This document shows, piece after piece, positions 1-8,459 of a stretch of DNA of 64,000 nucleotides (position 1 is the stretch's first letter; each line of letters opens with the position of its first letter). A model generated the notes under the pieces. It searched no databases, was not told the origin of the DNA, and saw nothing but the letters and a program-made list of their open reading frames with translations. The translations under genes and the position numbers were made by a program. The DNA is from Flavobacterium luminosum (GTDB lineage: Bacteria > Bacteroidota > Bacteroidia > Flavobacteriales > Flavobacteriaceae), in assembly GCF_023635005.1 (NCBI RefSeq), contig NZ_JAMLJM010000002.1, forward strand, positions 124,001-188,000, written 5' to 3'.

Positions 1-154
1 CATTGGTTGTACTTGGACAGGAAATATATAAGGCTTGTTCTAAAGACTGATATGCTTCACTGTTTGAAATAGGAGGGATATAATGTGTTTTACTGAATTG
101 CGCATAACCATTTAGCCCTAAAAAAAAGGTTAACAATAATAATTTAATTCTCAT
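1..154 (-). CDS. Gliding-motility/T9SS adhesin-like protein, N-terminal part (cut by window edge)
   Basis: Reading the minus strand from the ATG at 154 gives an open frame that runs off the window. It starts MRIKLLLLTFFLGLNGYAQ, a typical signal peptide ending in the AQ cleavage site common in Flavobacteriia. The mature start FSKTHYIPPIS is the beginning I associate with Flavobacterium gliding-motility proteins carrying an IgGFc-binding-like N-terminal region and a T9SS type B C-terminus. Only 51 codons are visible, so the domain assignment rests on this short segment. It lies 33 bp downstream of the next T9SS gene on the same strand and is probably co-transcribed with it. Confidence 0.7.
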   Translation of the reverse strand, partial: MRIKLLLLTFFLGLNGYAQFSKTHYIPPISNSEAYQSLEQALYISCPSTTN

Positions 155-187
155 AAGTTTGTTTGGTTGTGGTCCAAAGGTAGAGAA

Positions 188-2473
188 TTATCTTTTAAGT
201 GAAAAATGACCTTTTACAGTTCTCCCATTGTATAGATTTATTACAAACCAATAATCTCCAGCGGGAAGAGGCTCTCCTCTAAACGTACCGTCCCAACCGT
301 TGGATTGTGAAGACAATTGCTTTAATAATTTTCCGTAACGATCAAAAATATTGATGTATGATGTTGGGTATAATTCTAAAAAGTTAATTTTCCAATAGTC
401 ATTGTAACCATCGTTATTAGGTGTAAAATATTTTGGAAAGTCTAATAAGTATATTGTTTTAGAAGGAATTGGTTGGCACCCATTTTTATCTCTTACATAA
501 ATAGTGTATTCTCCTGTTTCCAAATTCTCGAAGGTGGGGCTATCTTGGTAAATACTTCCGTCTATTGAAAATTCGTAATCACCTCCATTATCAGTATAGG
601 TAATGGTAATCGAATTATTTTCAGAAAAATCATAAATAGTAGCATCAATATCACTAGCTGGTGCCGAAGGGAGAATATTGAATGTTTTAGTGGCTTTACA
701 ACCGTTTGAATCGGTCACTTCAACAGTGTAAATTCCTGAAGTGCTAACCTGAGTTTCAAAATCTTGGTCTCCGTTAGACCAGTTATAACTGGCAAAGGTA
801 TTGGCTACATTCAAAGTTACTGTAGCGTTAGGACACAAATATAAAGTGGTTTCATTGTTAAAGTCCGCAGGCGCATTGTAATTGACCTGTAAAATTATTT
901 CTATGATGTCGTAACAATCCGATCCGTTCACTATTCTGGCAAAAATACTTTCAGTATTTGCTTTTTGGTTGGTATAATTATTCGGTAATGGATTACTTTG
1001 TGCTTCCGCATCTAAACTTGTAGCGTAATATTCAACCACGAGCCCAGATGGTAAACCGCTTGTAATTATTGGACTAATTTCCGTATTTAAATCGAAAGAA
1101 GTGATTCCATTTTTAGTACCATCTTCATCACACTTTGCCACTGTTTGAGGCGAGGTTACACTTTGATTGGAAATTTCTAAGTTTACTTCGGCATAAGAAG
1201 AACAATTGTATTGGTTATCAACCCTTGCATAGATTTTTTTTGGAATACTATTATAAGCAGAAGGATTTGTTATAACGGCTCCTCCAATATTCTCGTAATA
1301 TGTAACGTTACCAAGAGAAAGATCATTGTTTTTAATTAGATTATCTAACTTGGTTAGGTTGAATAAGGCGTTTCCGTTGGAATCATAATCGCATTGAACT
1401 AGAGTTTGATTAGATAAGATTGGTTTTGAGGCAAATTGAATGTTTACTTCACCCGTTGAGATACAACTACCGTTTATAGTTACTTCGACACTATAATTTA
1501 CAACAGCCGTATTGGTATTATCTGTAATAGTGAATGTAGGTGTTGTAATGCTTGTCGGATTACTATCAATGAACCATTTGTAAGTATTGTTGGTTCCTGG
1601 TTGTGTTGCATCGAGAATTACGGTTTCGCCTTCGCAATAAGGATTGTTATTGCTGATGAGTCTATCTTCTCCCAGATCTGTTTCACTTTTAAAAGTACCG
1701 CCTCCTAGAAATATCGCCGAGTCAAAAAGACCATTTCCTTGATCTGCTATGACTAATTTAATGTGATAGGTATTACCAGAGATTACATTGGCTTGGGCTT
1801 TTAATACTTTGGTTTGCCCGTTGAAAGTGGTTGGATGATCATAATCGTTAAAGGCATCGAAATATTCTTCGTTACTGGCTGTGCATATAGTTCCTGATCC
1901 TCTGATTGTATTAACTGATACTGGAGTATTTGTTCCTGGGACTAAAGCAATATTTTCATACGTTCCGCCGGCAGGTTTTATTAAAAAAGCAAATCCATCA
2001 GTATATCCACATTGACTTGATCTAGGATTTTTTAAGTATTGCTCAGAAGAAAAAATATAATCGAAACTAATTTTATCTGTGAAAGGAATAAAGTCAAACT
2101 CTAAGATGGTTGCATTGTAAGTTCCAGAAAGTCCTAAGGCTTGCTCTAAATCACTGTCGCCAGCCCAATCACCAAGATTGTCACTTTTGTCTCCATCATT
2201 AGGACCAATGGCAGAAGTGGCTTTTCCGGTGCTTAAAATAATACCATCGTTAAAAGGGAAAAGACTGCTTCCTTTAGTAAAGTATCCGTAGCTATTAGCA
2301 TTTGTGAAATTCCCACCATTAACAGAGACATTAAAGGCTTGACCACAACCACCATTGGCTGCAAAGAAATTATCAACCAATTGTTGTGCAGTAAAACTAT
2401 CATCAACTTGAATGTATTGTGAATATCCTGTTGTTGAAAAAATAAATAATAAATAAAATACTACCTTTTTCAT
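188..2473 (-). CDS. Choice-of-anchor L domain protein with T9SS type B (CHU_C) sorting domain
   Basis: A 761-residue secreted protein with signal peptide MKKVVFYLLFIFSTTGYSQ. Residues of about 25-260 look like a choice-of-anchor L domain (GIILSTGKA, FDYIFSSEQY and DGFAFLIKP stretches). The middle holds Ig/PKD-like beta repeats with Cys pairs such as QCDYD and KCDEDG. The last 80 or so residues begin FPKYFTPNNDGYNDYW and end in GHFSLKR, the type B gliding-motility C-terminal signal that directs export by the type IX secretion system. The expected location is the cell surface or medium. Function beyond adhesion or gliding cannot be read from sequence. It precedes a second T9SS-type gene on the same strand. 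Confidence 0.9.
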   Translation of the reverse strand: MKKVVFYLLFIFSTTGYSQYIQVDDSFTAQQLVDNFFAANGGCGQAFNVSVNGGNFTNANSYGYFTKGSSLFPFNDGIILSTGKATSAIGPNDGDKSDNLGDWAGDSDLEQALGLSGTYNATILEFDFIPFTDKISFDYIFSSEQYLKNPRSSQCGYTDGFAFLIKPAGGTYENIALVPGTNTPVSVNTIRGSGTICTASNEEYFDAFNDYDHPTTFNGQTKVLKAQANVISGNTYHIKLVIADQGNGLFDSAIFLGGGTFKSETDLGEDRLISNNNPYCEGETVILDATQPGTNNTYKWFIDSNPTSITTPTFTITDNTNTAVVNYSVEVTINGSCISTGEVNIQFASKPILSNQTLVQCDYDSNGNALFNLTKLDNLIKNNDLSLGNVTYYENIGGAVITNPSAYNSIPKKIYARVDNQYNCSSYAEVNLEISNQSVTSPQTVAKCDEDGTKNGITSFDLNTEISPIITSGLPSGLVVEYYATSLDAEAQSNPLPNNYTNQKANTESIFARIVNGSDCYDIIEIILQVNYNAPADFNNETTLYLCPNATVTLNVANTFASYNWSNGDQDFETQVSTSGIYTVEVTDSNGCKATKTFNILPSAPASDIDATIYDFSENNSITITYTDNGGDYEFSIDGSIYQDSPTFENLETGEYTIYVRDKNGCQPIPSKTIYLLDFPKYFTPNNDGYNDYWKINFLELYPTSYINIFDRYGKLLKQLSSQSNGWDGTFRGEPLPAGDYWFVINLYNGRTVKGHFSLKR

Positions 2474-2542
2474 TCTTTAGTTTAAGAATACAAATATAAG
2501 TGAAATGAAGTTTTCGTAGGATTTTTAACAATTGTATAACAA

Positions 2543-2573
2543 AAAAGAACCTCAAGGCTATTGAGGTTCTTTT
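2543..2573 (-). terminator. Rho-independent terminator of the nucleoid-associated protein gene
   Basis: A 13-bp perfect stem (2543-2555 with 2561-2573, core GAACCTCAA/TTGAGGTTC) closes a 5-nt GGCTA loop. On the minus strand the stem is followed by a T run. It begins 5 bp after the stop of the gene ending at 2578. Confidence 0.85.
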
Positions 2574-2577
2574 GAAT

Positions 2578-3636
2578 TTATGATTTTTGCTCTTTATTGA
2601 AGTAAACTAAATAGTAATACATTTGCTTTTCTTCGTCCCATCCTTTTTCCACAAATTTTTCTGCACTTTCAGGATTAATAAAGTCGAGTTTGATTTGAAT
2701 GTTAGTATCCAATTCAATGATATTTTTCATTTTTCGACGGGCATCACTCACCGCAGCATTGGCAATAGGGAACGAGGTCAAGTCTTCAATACTGTATTTT
2801 TCTCCTTTATCTACTTTGTAATTTTTGAATTCGGAGATTAAATCAGGATTATCGATTACTTCATTTAAAAAGTTAGTTTCTTCGAAATTGTCGTTTTTAG
2901 CAAAATGATTTACTGCACGATTCATAAACATAACCTCTTCTTTCTTGTCTTCGGCTGGTAAAACCACATCTTTTGCAAAATCCTGACAGAATTTCAAATA
3001 CTTTTTAGTCAAGAAATTTTCATCTTGAAAGGCATCAACACTTAAAAAGTGTTCCAACCAATAACGGGCATCATAACGATTACTGTCGATGGTTAAAATT
3101 TTATATCCTTCTTCTTTTTTGTAGTTAAAGATTAAACATCCTTTGTCCAATTTTTGAAGATTGATTCCTTGTTGTAAAATCATTTCCAGTTGCGAATCTT
3201 TTTCTTCAAACTGAAGGAAGTCCGATTTTAACTCACTTTTAAATACTCCAATGGCATCAACCGGTTTATTGTCTATAGAAACATTGGTAAGGTAGGCAAC
3301 ATAAACTTCACCATTTTTTATGTGTGGATGGTTGGATTGTTCGTATAAATGACGTGTAATTTTTTTAGATACCTCATGAATATTACTAGGGTTTGCAAAT
3401 ATTTCGGTTGCAAAATTGTACATTTCATTATATTCTAAATCTACATCATGTGCAAATTGAAAGTAGTTTTCTTCTTTTTCTCGGAAAGGTTTAAAGAAAA
3501 ACTCTTTCAGTAACGGCATAATTTCATCGTTCAAACTGTAAGGTTGATTCGATAAAAAAATAGCTTCGTTACGGCTTTTATTTCCCACTCTGTGAATGGA
3601 TAAATTGTCTATGTGAGTATTAAATAAATTGATCAT
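2578..3636 (-). CDS. Nucleoid-associated protein (NdpA/YejK-like, PF04245)
   Basis: A 352-residue soluble protein resembling the 37-kDa nucleoid-associated family (NA37, E. coli YejK), which binds DNA with unclear physiological role. Family-like features are the N-terminal segment with NEAIFLSNQP, the repeated acidic FAxxIF region, and the central block GVYVAYLTN-like VYVAYLTNV followed by DAIGVFKSE, a hallmark stretch of this family. The length matches Bacteroidetes members. It is monocistronic, with a strong terminator just downstream. Some homologues sit near mobile or defence genes, but the neighbours here are housekeeping. Confidence 0.8.
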   Translation of the reverse strand: MINLFNTHIDNLSIHRVGNKSRNEAIFLSNQPYSLNDEIMPLLKEFFFKPFREKEENYFQFAHDVDLEYNEMYNFATEIFANPSNIHEVSKKITRHLYEQSNHPHIKNGEVYVAYLTNVSIDNKPVDAIGVFKSELKSDFLQFEEKDSQLEMILQQGINLQKLDKGCLIFNYKKEEGYKILTIDSNRYDARYWLEHFLSVDAFQDENFLTKKYLKFCQDFAKDVVLPAEDKKEEVMFMNRAVNHFAKNDNFEETNFLNEVIDNPDLISEFKNYKVDKGEKYSIEDLTSFPIANAAVSDARRKMKNIIELDTNIQIKLDFINPESAEKFVEKGWDEEKQMYYYLVYFNKEQKS

Positions 3637-3740
3637 ATCTTTAGGACAAAGAGAAAAAGAGAAAAGAGAAAAACTCTTTTTTCGATACTCTTAATTAAAT
3701 TATTATTGTCTTTCTTCTTTATTCTTTCTGCTAAAAGAGA

Positions 3741-4277
3741 TTAATTCCAGTTTTCTTCAAAACCGTAATCTTCAAAAGAATCGTCACCATCAAACATATC
3801 GAAATCTTCGTCGTCATAATCGTCATCAAACTCACTACGGAAGTCATCATTATCAGCTTCGAATTCTTTGTCCGGCGCACTTAAAGGCATTATTCCGTGG
3901 GAGAATAACAAATCAGGGTAACTTACTCCAGCTTCAGGTTCTTCAATAGCGGCTAATTCCACAAAGAAAGTCCACATATTTAAGAAGTCATACACATAAA
4001 TCATTTTGGTGTTTTCTTCGTCAAATGAAGACGATAACAGATAATCAGCCATGGTCAAGCCTTCGCCCGGATTGTCTCCGGTGTCAAACAAAGGAATTTC
4101 GTCTTCCTGATTCCATTGATCATCACAAGTATAAAAGGCTGCCATTTCCATTCCGTCGAAACCAAATGCATTTACAATCGCATTGTGTAAATCTTCCAAA
4201 GTATCTTTTTCCTCAATGGCGATATCTCTGAAAATATCTTCTTCGGCGTCAAGAATGACTCTAAATTTATATATCAT
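3741..4277 (-). CDS. Plasmid pRiA4b ORF-3 / IS1096 TnpR-passenger family protein with acidic tail
   Basis: A 178-residue protein. The N-terminus (IYKFRVILDAEEDIFRDIAI, then LHNAIVNAFGFDG and AAFYTCDDQW) matches the pRiA4b ORF-3 family (PF07929), named after plasmid and IS-associated genes but common on chromosomes. The name does not imply a transposon here: no transposase or terminal repeats are present. The last 45 residues are strongly acidic and Phe/Tyr-rich (runs of D and E), probably disordered. Function is unknown. Confidence 0.75.
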   Translation of the reverse strand: MIYKFRVILDAEEDIFRDIAIEEKDTLEDLHNAIVNAFGFDGMEMAAFYTCDDQWNQEDEIPLFDTGDNPGEGLTMADYLLSSSFDEENTKMIYVYDFLNMWTFFVELAAIEEPEAGVSYPDLLFSHGIMPLSAPDKEFEADNDDFRSEFDDDYDDEDFDMFDGDDSFEDYGFEENWN

Positions 4278-4362
4278 AACACGGATTATTTTAGAAGGTC
4301 AAAGGTAATTATTATTTTATATTATATTTTTTAGATTTAGGATTTGTTGATAACATTTCTAA

Positions 4363-4752
4363 TTAGCTCTCATAGAATTCTATAGGCAAATTGTCTGGAT
4401 CGCTACAAAAGAAAAACTGTTTTTGTGTCGTTTCATCAATTCTAATTTCTTCACAATCGATGTTCTGGTTCACCAATAATTCTCTAGTGTTTTTTATATC
4501 GTCAACTTCAAATGCCAAATGGCGTAAACCTTGAGCTTCCGGTCTTGTTAATCTTTGAGGAGTATCGGGAAAGGAAAATAGTTCAATTGCGTATCCATCA
4601 TTAAGAGCTAAATCTAATTTATACGAATCTCGTTCGGCTCTGTAAACTTCTCGAATGATTTTTAAACCTAAAATTTCAGTGTAAAAATCTTTAGATCTTT
4701 TGTAATCGGAACAAATAATGGCTATATGATGTATTTTGTTGATTTTAAGCAT
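4363..4752 (-). CDS. VOC (glyoxalase/bleomycin-resistance) family protein, YaeR/SMU1112c-like
   Basis: The 129-residue protein MLKINKIHHIAIICSDY... fits the YaeR-like group of VOC metalloproteins. HHIAI at the N-terminus and a C-terminal FCSDPDNLPIEFYE provide the usual His and Glu metal ligands, and LRHLAFEVDD opens the second beta-alpha-beta-beta-beta unit. The frame is open 27 codons further upstream, but that extension is hydrophobic and unlike the family, so the ATG at 4752 is chosen. The substrate is unknown; related proteins are annotated as lactoylglutathione-lyase-like. Confidence 0.85.
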   Translation of the reverse strand: MLKINKIHHIAIICSDYKRSKDFYTEILGLKIIREVYRAERDSYKLDLALNDGYAIELFSFPDTPQRLTRPEAQGLRHLAFEVDDIKNTRELLVNQNIDCEEIRIDETTQKQFFFCSDPDNLPIEFYES

Positions 4753-5144
4753 TTGTGTAATTTTTGTATCGTACAAATAAGTCGAGATAATTAAGAATAA
4801 TAATATTACGCTACTTCGAGTGATTTTATTCAAAAAAATACCTCCATTTTAATAAAATGAGCATGAAACAATTCTTGATACCTATTTTTTTCATTGCAAA
4901 AATACTCGAATTAATTTCACACCTAAATTGTAATCAATGTATTCATGTAAAATTAAAAAATGAATGTAAAATTCGTTTCATTTTGATTGCTTCAAGAATC
5001 CTTATTTTCTTTTAAAGGAGAAGAATTACAATTCATCCTCAAAAAATGACAGTTCGGTTAGTTTAAGTTTTTTCAGAAGAGGTTCTGCTGCAACTTTGCC
5101 TCAATAAAATAAACAAACTGTTAAACTATTAATCAAATTAAATT
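4753..5144. other. 392-bp intergenic region between divergent genes
   Basis: This AT-rich gap separates the minus-strand VOC gene from the plus-strand signalling operon. It should hold promoters for both. On the minus strand, 4897-4904 reads TATTTTTG, a match to the Flavobacterium -7 consensus TAnnTTTG, though no well-spaced -33 TTG was found. On the plus strand CAACTTTG at 5091-5098 is a weaker -7 candidate for the operon starting at 5145. No convincing ORF, RNA gene or repeat was seen. Confidence 0.5.
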
Positions 5145-5372
5145 ATGACAAATTTATTCACTGTTATCGTAATGTTAATCGCATCGATGGTCTCGGTACA
5201 AAATTCTTCGTTTGAAGAAGGAAGAGAAAATGCTTTGCCAACTTGTGAAAATGTAAATTTCAAAGAAGCAATCGAACTTTTTGCTACTTTTAAACCTGAA
5301 TCGACTTTGCATCCTAATGGGGGATTGGACAGAACAGAAGCCGAATTAACAAATGTAAAAAATCATTTATGA
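5145..5372 (+). CDS. Small predicted secreted protein upstream of histidine kinase
   Basis: This 75-residue ORF begins MTNLFTVIVMLIASMVSVQ, which looks like a short signal peptide, followed by about 55 polar residues with one Cys (PTCENV). I do not recognise a family. Its stop overlaps the ATG of the histidine kinase gene in an ATGA arrangement (5369-5372), which indicates translational coupling. The coupling and plausible signal peptide make it a likely real gene. A role as a periplasmic partner of the kinase is only an inference from position. Confidence 0.6.
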   Translation: MTNLFTVIVMLIASMVSVQNSSFEEGRENALPTCENVNFKEAIELFATFKPESTLHPNGGLDRTEAELTNVKNHL

Positions 5373-6712
5373 TAGATAAACTAATAAAACAATTTCCGAG
5401 AGCCACCATTATTATGTTATTGGTATTTGTAGCTTTAATTATTATAAAATTGCTTTCGGGAGGTTCTGTGAGATTAAATGAAGGATTAGCTTGGCAATTT
5501 TTCTACACAATGCTTTACGGGTACTCACTCTATTATGCTAACGCTTTTATTTTTATAAAATTAGATGATGTTTATCAAATCGATAGATTTACAAGAAATC
5601 GAATTGTTACAGGATTTGTTCTTTCATTTATTGTGTCAGTAGGTGTAATTTTTCTGCTTCGAATTGTAGAAGATGTAATCATTGAGGGAAGAACTCTTCA
5701 GACGTTTTTAGCGAATGAAAAATCTTCAAATTATATAGTTTCAATCATCATTACGTTTGTGGTAACCTTAGCATTTCATGCTTTTTATTTCTATAAAGCG
5801 TATCAAGAAAACAAGTTAAAAGAGCAAAAAATTATAGCAGGAACGGCTTCGGCGCAGTTCGAAAGTTTAAAAAATCAAATCGATCCTCATTTTCTTTTTA
5901 ATAGCCTCAATGTATTGAGTTCGTTAATCGAAGAAAATCCTGAAAGTGCTCAGAAATTTACCACTTCACTTTCAAAGGTATATCGATATGTTTTGGAACA
6001 AAAAGACAAAGAGTTGGTTTCGGTTGCAGAAGAATTACAATTTGCTAAAACGTATATGAATTTGCTGAAAATGCGATTTGAGAACAGCATCACATTTGAA
6101 ATTCCTGAAAATTTTGAAAATGAAGAGGCCAAAGTAGTTCCGTTATCGTTACAATTATTATTAGAAAATTGCATCAAGCACAATGTAGTTAGCGAAGTTA
6201 AACCGCTACATATAAAAATTAATATTGAAAAGGGGATGTTAGTCATCACTAACAATCTTCAGAAGAAAGAAGTTTTACAAGACCGAAAAGGCGTAGGGTT
6301 ACAAAACATTGTGAATCGCTACGGAATTTTAACCAAAAGGAAAGTATTGGTAGAAGAAAACGAAAAAGAATTTAAAGTATTTCTACCGATTTTAACTAAA
6401 CAAATATCAGTTATGGAAACATCAAACAATTATAATGAACAAACCGCTTATAATAGAGCATCAATAAGAGTCAAAGAAATAAAAGAATTTTACGGAAGTT
6501 TAATTTCTTATCTTATAGTAATTCCAGTTTTAGTATTTATCAATTTTAGAACTTTTTCCGGATTTCAATGGTTTTGGTTTCCATTGCTAGGTTGGGGTAT
6601 GGGGTTGTTCTTTCATGCATTAAAAGTTTTTGGTTACGGAAGTTCTTGGGAAGAACGAAAAATTCAAGAAATTTTGAACAAAGAACAAGAGAAAAACAAT
6701 AAGTGGGAATAA
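5369..6712 (+). CDS. LytS/YehU-type sensor histidine kinase with C-terminal 2TM domain
   Basis: A 447-residue membrane kinase. About four transmembrane segments occupy residues 10-145. A His_kinase (PF06580) domain follows, with the phospho-acceptor in IDPHFLFNS (His174), then the ATPase part (LLENCIKHN as N box, GVGLQNIVNRY as G box). Unusually, after the ATPase domain residues of about 365-447 form a second membrane module: two hydrophobic helices and a tail WEERKIQEI...NKWE, matching the 2TM domain encoded alone by the next gene. Its cognate regulator is presumably the LytTR protein at 7153. Signal and regulon are unknown. Confidence 0.9.
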   Translation: MIDKLIKQFPRATIIMLLVFVALIIIKLLSGGSVRLNEGLAWQFFYTMLYGYSLYYANAFIFIKLDDVYQIDRFTRNRIVTGFVLSFIVSVGVIFLLRIVEDVIIEGRTLQTFLANEKSSNYIVSIIITFVVTLAFHAFYFYKAYQENKLKEQKIIAGTASAQFESLKNQIDPHFLFNSLNVLSSLIEENPESAQKFTTSLSKVYRYVLEQKDKELVSVAEELQFAKTYMNLLKMRFENSITFEIPENFENEEAKVVPLSLQLLLENCIKHNVVSEVKPLHIKINIEKGMLVITNNLQKKEVLQDRKGVGLQNIVNRYGILTKRKVLVEENEKEFKVFLPILTKQISVMETSNNYNEQTAYNRASIRVKEIKEFYGSLISYLIVIPVLVFINFRTFSGFQWFWFPLLGWGMGLFFHALKVFGYGSSWEERKIQEILNKEQEKNNKWE

Positions 6713-6730
6713 TTAAATAAAATAGAAATC

Positions 6731-7099
6731 ATGAGTTTAGAAAATAGAATATATAGAGGAATGGATAAAGAAGCATTTAAAAACTTTATTCCGTCGAATG
6801 CAGAAGAAGCAAGATATTATCAAGCGGTAAAAAAAGTAAAGAAAATCAAAGGGTTTTATACACACGCAGTAGTGTATTTAGTAATTAATATTATGATTTT
6901 GATTATCAATATTCAAAATTTGAAAGAGGGAGAAAGTTATTTTCAAGCCCATAATTTCTTAACGGCTTTCTTTTGGGGATTGGGATTGTTTGCACACGGA
7001 TTATCGGTGTTTTTGCCTGATTTTATAATGGGTCAAAATTGGGAAGAACGCAAGATTAAAGAATTCATGGAGAAAGAAAAGACTAATAAGTGGGAGTAA
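6731..7099 (+). CDS. 2TM domain-containing membrane protein
   Basis: A 122-residue protein with a cytoplasmic N-terminus, two hydrophobic helices (about residues 45-61 and 76-96) and the charged end NWEERKIKEFMEKEK..NKWE. It is clearly homologous to the C-terminal extension of the kinase encoded 18 bp upstream, including the shared WEERKI and NKWE signatures, so one probably arose from the other by duplication. The 2TM domain (PF13239) is often found beside LytTR two-component genes in Bacteroidetes, but its biochemical role is not established. Confidence 0.85.
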   Translation: MSLENRIYRGMDKEAFKNFIPSNAEEARYYQAVKKVKKIKGFYTHAVVYLVINIMILIINIQNLKEGESYFQAHNFLTAFFWGLGLFAHGLSVFLPDFIMGQNWEERKIKEFMEKEKTNKWE

Positions 7100-7152
7100 T
7101 AATAATGGTTTTTAATAAAAGGTTATAATCCAATAAACTTGAAACAAAAACA

Positions 7153-7905
7153 ATGAATATATTAATTATTGAAGACGAAAAACCAGCAGCACGCTTGTTA
7201 CAACGCAAAGTAGAAAAATTAGGTTTACAAGTAAATACACTACTGCATTCTGTGGAAGAAGCTGTTTCATGGTTTCAAAATAATTCACATCCTGATTTAA
7301 TTTTTCTCGACATTCAATTGTCTGATGGTTTATCGTTTGAGATATTTGAGCAAATTGACATTAAAAGTGCCGTGATTTTCACAACCGCTTATGATGAATA
7401 TGCTTTACGGGCTTTCAAACTTAATAGTATCGATTATTTATTAAAACCCATCGATGAAGAAGATTTGGAAGTGGCGGTCAATAAATTCAAAGCTAGAACC
7501 CAATCGCAAAATATTTCATTAGATTTTGAAGCTATCAAACGCATGTTAGTCAATCCCATTGAAAAAGAGTATAAAAAACGTTTTTCTGTGAAGATTGGTC
7601 AACAATTAAAAGTGATTTCCATTGATGAAGTCGAATGTTTTTACAGCGAAAATAAAGGAACCTATATTCATACTTTAGACAATAGAGATTATTTAATTGA
7701 TTCTACTTTAGAAGTTTTGGAAGCTGAAATCAATCCAAAAGAATTTTATCGCGTAAGCCGAAAATTCATTGTTCCATTGAAAGCAGTGAAAGAAATTCAA
7801 ATGCATTCGAATTCACGATTGAAAATCATTTTACCAACATTCAGAGACGATGAAGTTGTTGTAGCTAGAGAACGCGTCAGTGATTTTAAAGAGTGGATCA
7901 GTTGA
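7153..7905 (+). CDS. LytTR-family response regulator
   Basis: A 250-residue two-domain regulator. The N-terminal receiver (residues 1-120) has the acidic pocket ED at 7-8, the phospho-acceptor Asp53 in IFLDIQLSDG, a Thr in FTTAYDEYA and the conserved Lys in YLLKPID. The C-terminal LytTR DNA-binding domain (about 145-250) contains the typical IDEVECFYSENKGTYIHT and FYRVSRKFIVPL segments. It should be phosphorylated by the kinase encoded at 5369 and act as a transcription factor, possibly on its own operon. Confidence 0.93.
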   Translation: MNILIIEDEKPAARLLQRKVEKLGLQVNTLLHSVEEAVSWFQNNSHPDLIFLDIQLSDGLSFEIFEQIDIKSAVIFTTAYDEYALRAFKLNSIDYLLKPIDEEDLEVAVNKFKARTQSQNISLDFEAIKRMLVNPIEKEYKKRFSVKIGQQLKVISIDEVECFYSENKGTYIHTLDNRDYLIDSTLEVLEAEINPKEFYRVSRKFIVPLKAVKEIQMHSNSRLKIILPTFRDDEVVVARERVSDFKEWIS

Positions 7906-7936
7906 TAAAGAATTGTTAATTAACACCAGAAAAAAT

Positions 7937-7978
7937 AAATATCTCATTAGTTTTGATAAAAAAGCAAATGAGATATTT
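7937..7978 (+). repeat. 12-bp perfect inverted repeat covering a start codon
   Basis: AAATATCTCATT (7937-7948) is repeated inverted as AATGAGATATTT (7967-7978) with an 18-nt spacer. The right arm contains the ATG at 7968 of the TlpA-like gene. In RNA the hairpin could hide that start codon, or act as a weak intergenic structure after the response regulator gene. Confidence 0.7.
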
Positions 7979-8459
7979 TCGTTTTATAGCGCTTTCCCTT
8001 TTCTTTTTGAGTTTTTCTGCGAAAGCTCAGGACTTAATTACATTTCAAAATTTCGAAGAATTGAATTCCTATATTCAAAAGAATTCCGAAAAACCTTTGG
8101 TAGTTAACTTTTGGGCAACTTGGTGTGCGCCTTGCGTAAAGGAATTGCCGTATTTTCAAAAATTACATCTAGAAAATCCAAATGTAAAAGTGGTAACGGT
8201 GAGTTTGGATTTCGATAAACAAGTAGAAAGTAAATTGAAACCTTTTTTGAAAAAGAAAAATTATTCATTTGTTACGACTTACATGGCCGATAAAAAATTC
8301 AATAATTGGATTTCAAAAGTTGATGAAAATTGGTCGGGTTCTATTCCTGCTACTTGGATCATCAATGGAAATAAAACCATTTTTGTGGAACAAGAATTTG
8401 CTTCGTTTGAAGAATTAAATCAGTTTGTAAAAGAATCACTAATCAAATTAATACTATGA
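7968..8459 (+). CDS. TlpA-like periplasmic thioredoxin-family protein
   Basis: This 163-residue protein has a signal peptide MRYFRFIALSLFFLSFSAKA followed by a thioredoxin fold with the redox motif WCAPC (Cys53 and Cys56) and a cis-Pro in IPATWII. It probably reduces or oxidises disulfides in the periplasm, as TlpA/ResA proteins do. A TTG 15 bp upstream is in frame, but the ATG at 7968 gives the better signal peptide. Its stop overlaps the next thioredoxin-like gene by an ATGA, so the two are a coupled pair. Confidence 0.9.
   Translation: MRYFRFIALSLFFLSFSAKAQDLITFQNFEELNSYIQKNSEKPLVVNFWATWCAPCVKELPYFQKLHLENPNVKVVTVSLDFDKQVESKLKPFLKKKNYSFVTTYMADKKFNNWISKVDENWSGSIPATWIINGNKTIFVEQEFASFEELNQFVKESLIKLIL

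Noticed and set aside
2623..2841. Plus-strand ORF inside the nucleoid-associated protein gene
   Set aside because: It lies wholly antisense to a well-supported gene, has no recognisable family features and is explained by the low stop density of that frame.
3741..4277. Insertion-sequence remnant suggested by the IS1096/pRiA4b family name
   Set aside because: Only the passenger-type protein is present; no transposase, terminal repeats or target duplication were seen.
4834..5144. Possible tRNA, ncRNA or mobile element in the largest intergenic gap
   Set aside because: No cloverleaf, T-loop sequence, inverted termini or sizeable ORF was found.
7880..8107. 75-codon plus-strand ORF overlapping the regulator and TlpA-like genes
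   Set aside because: It is an out-of-frame shadow; the TlpA-like frame carries the signal peptide and WCAPC motif.
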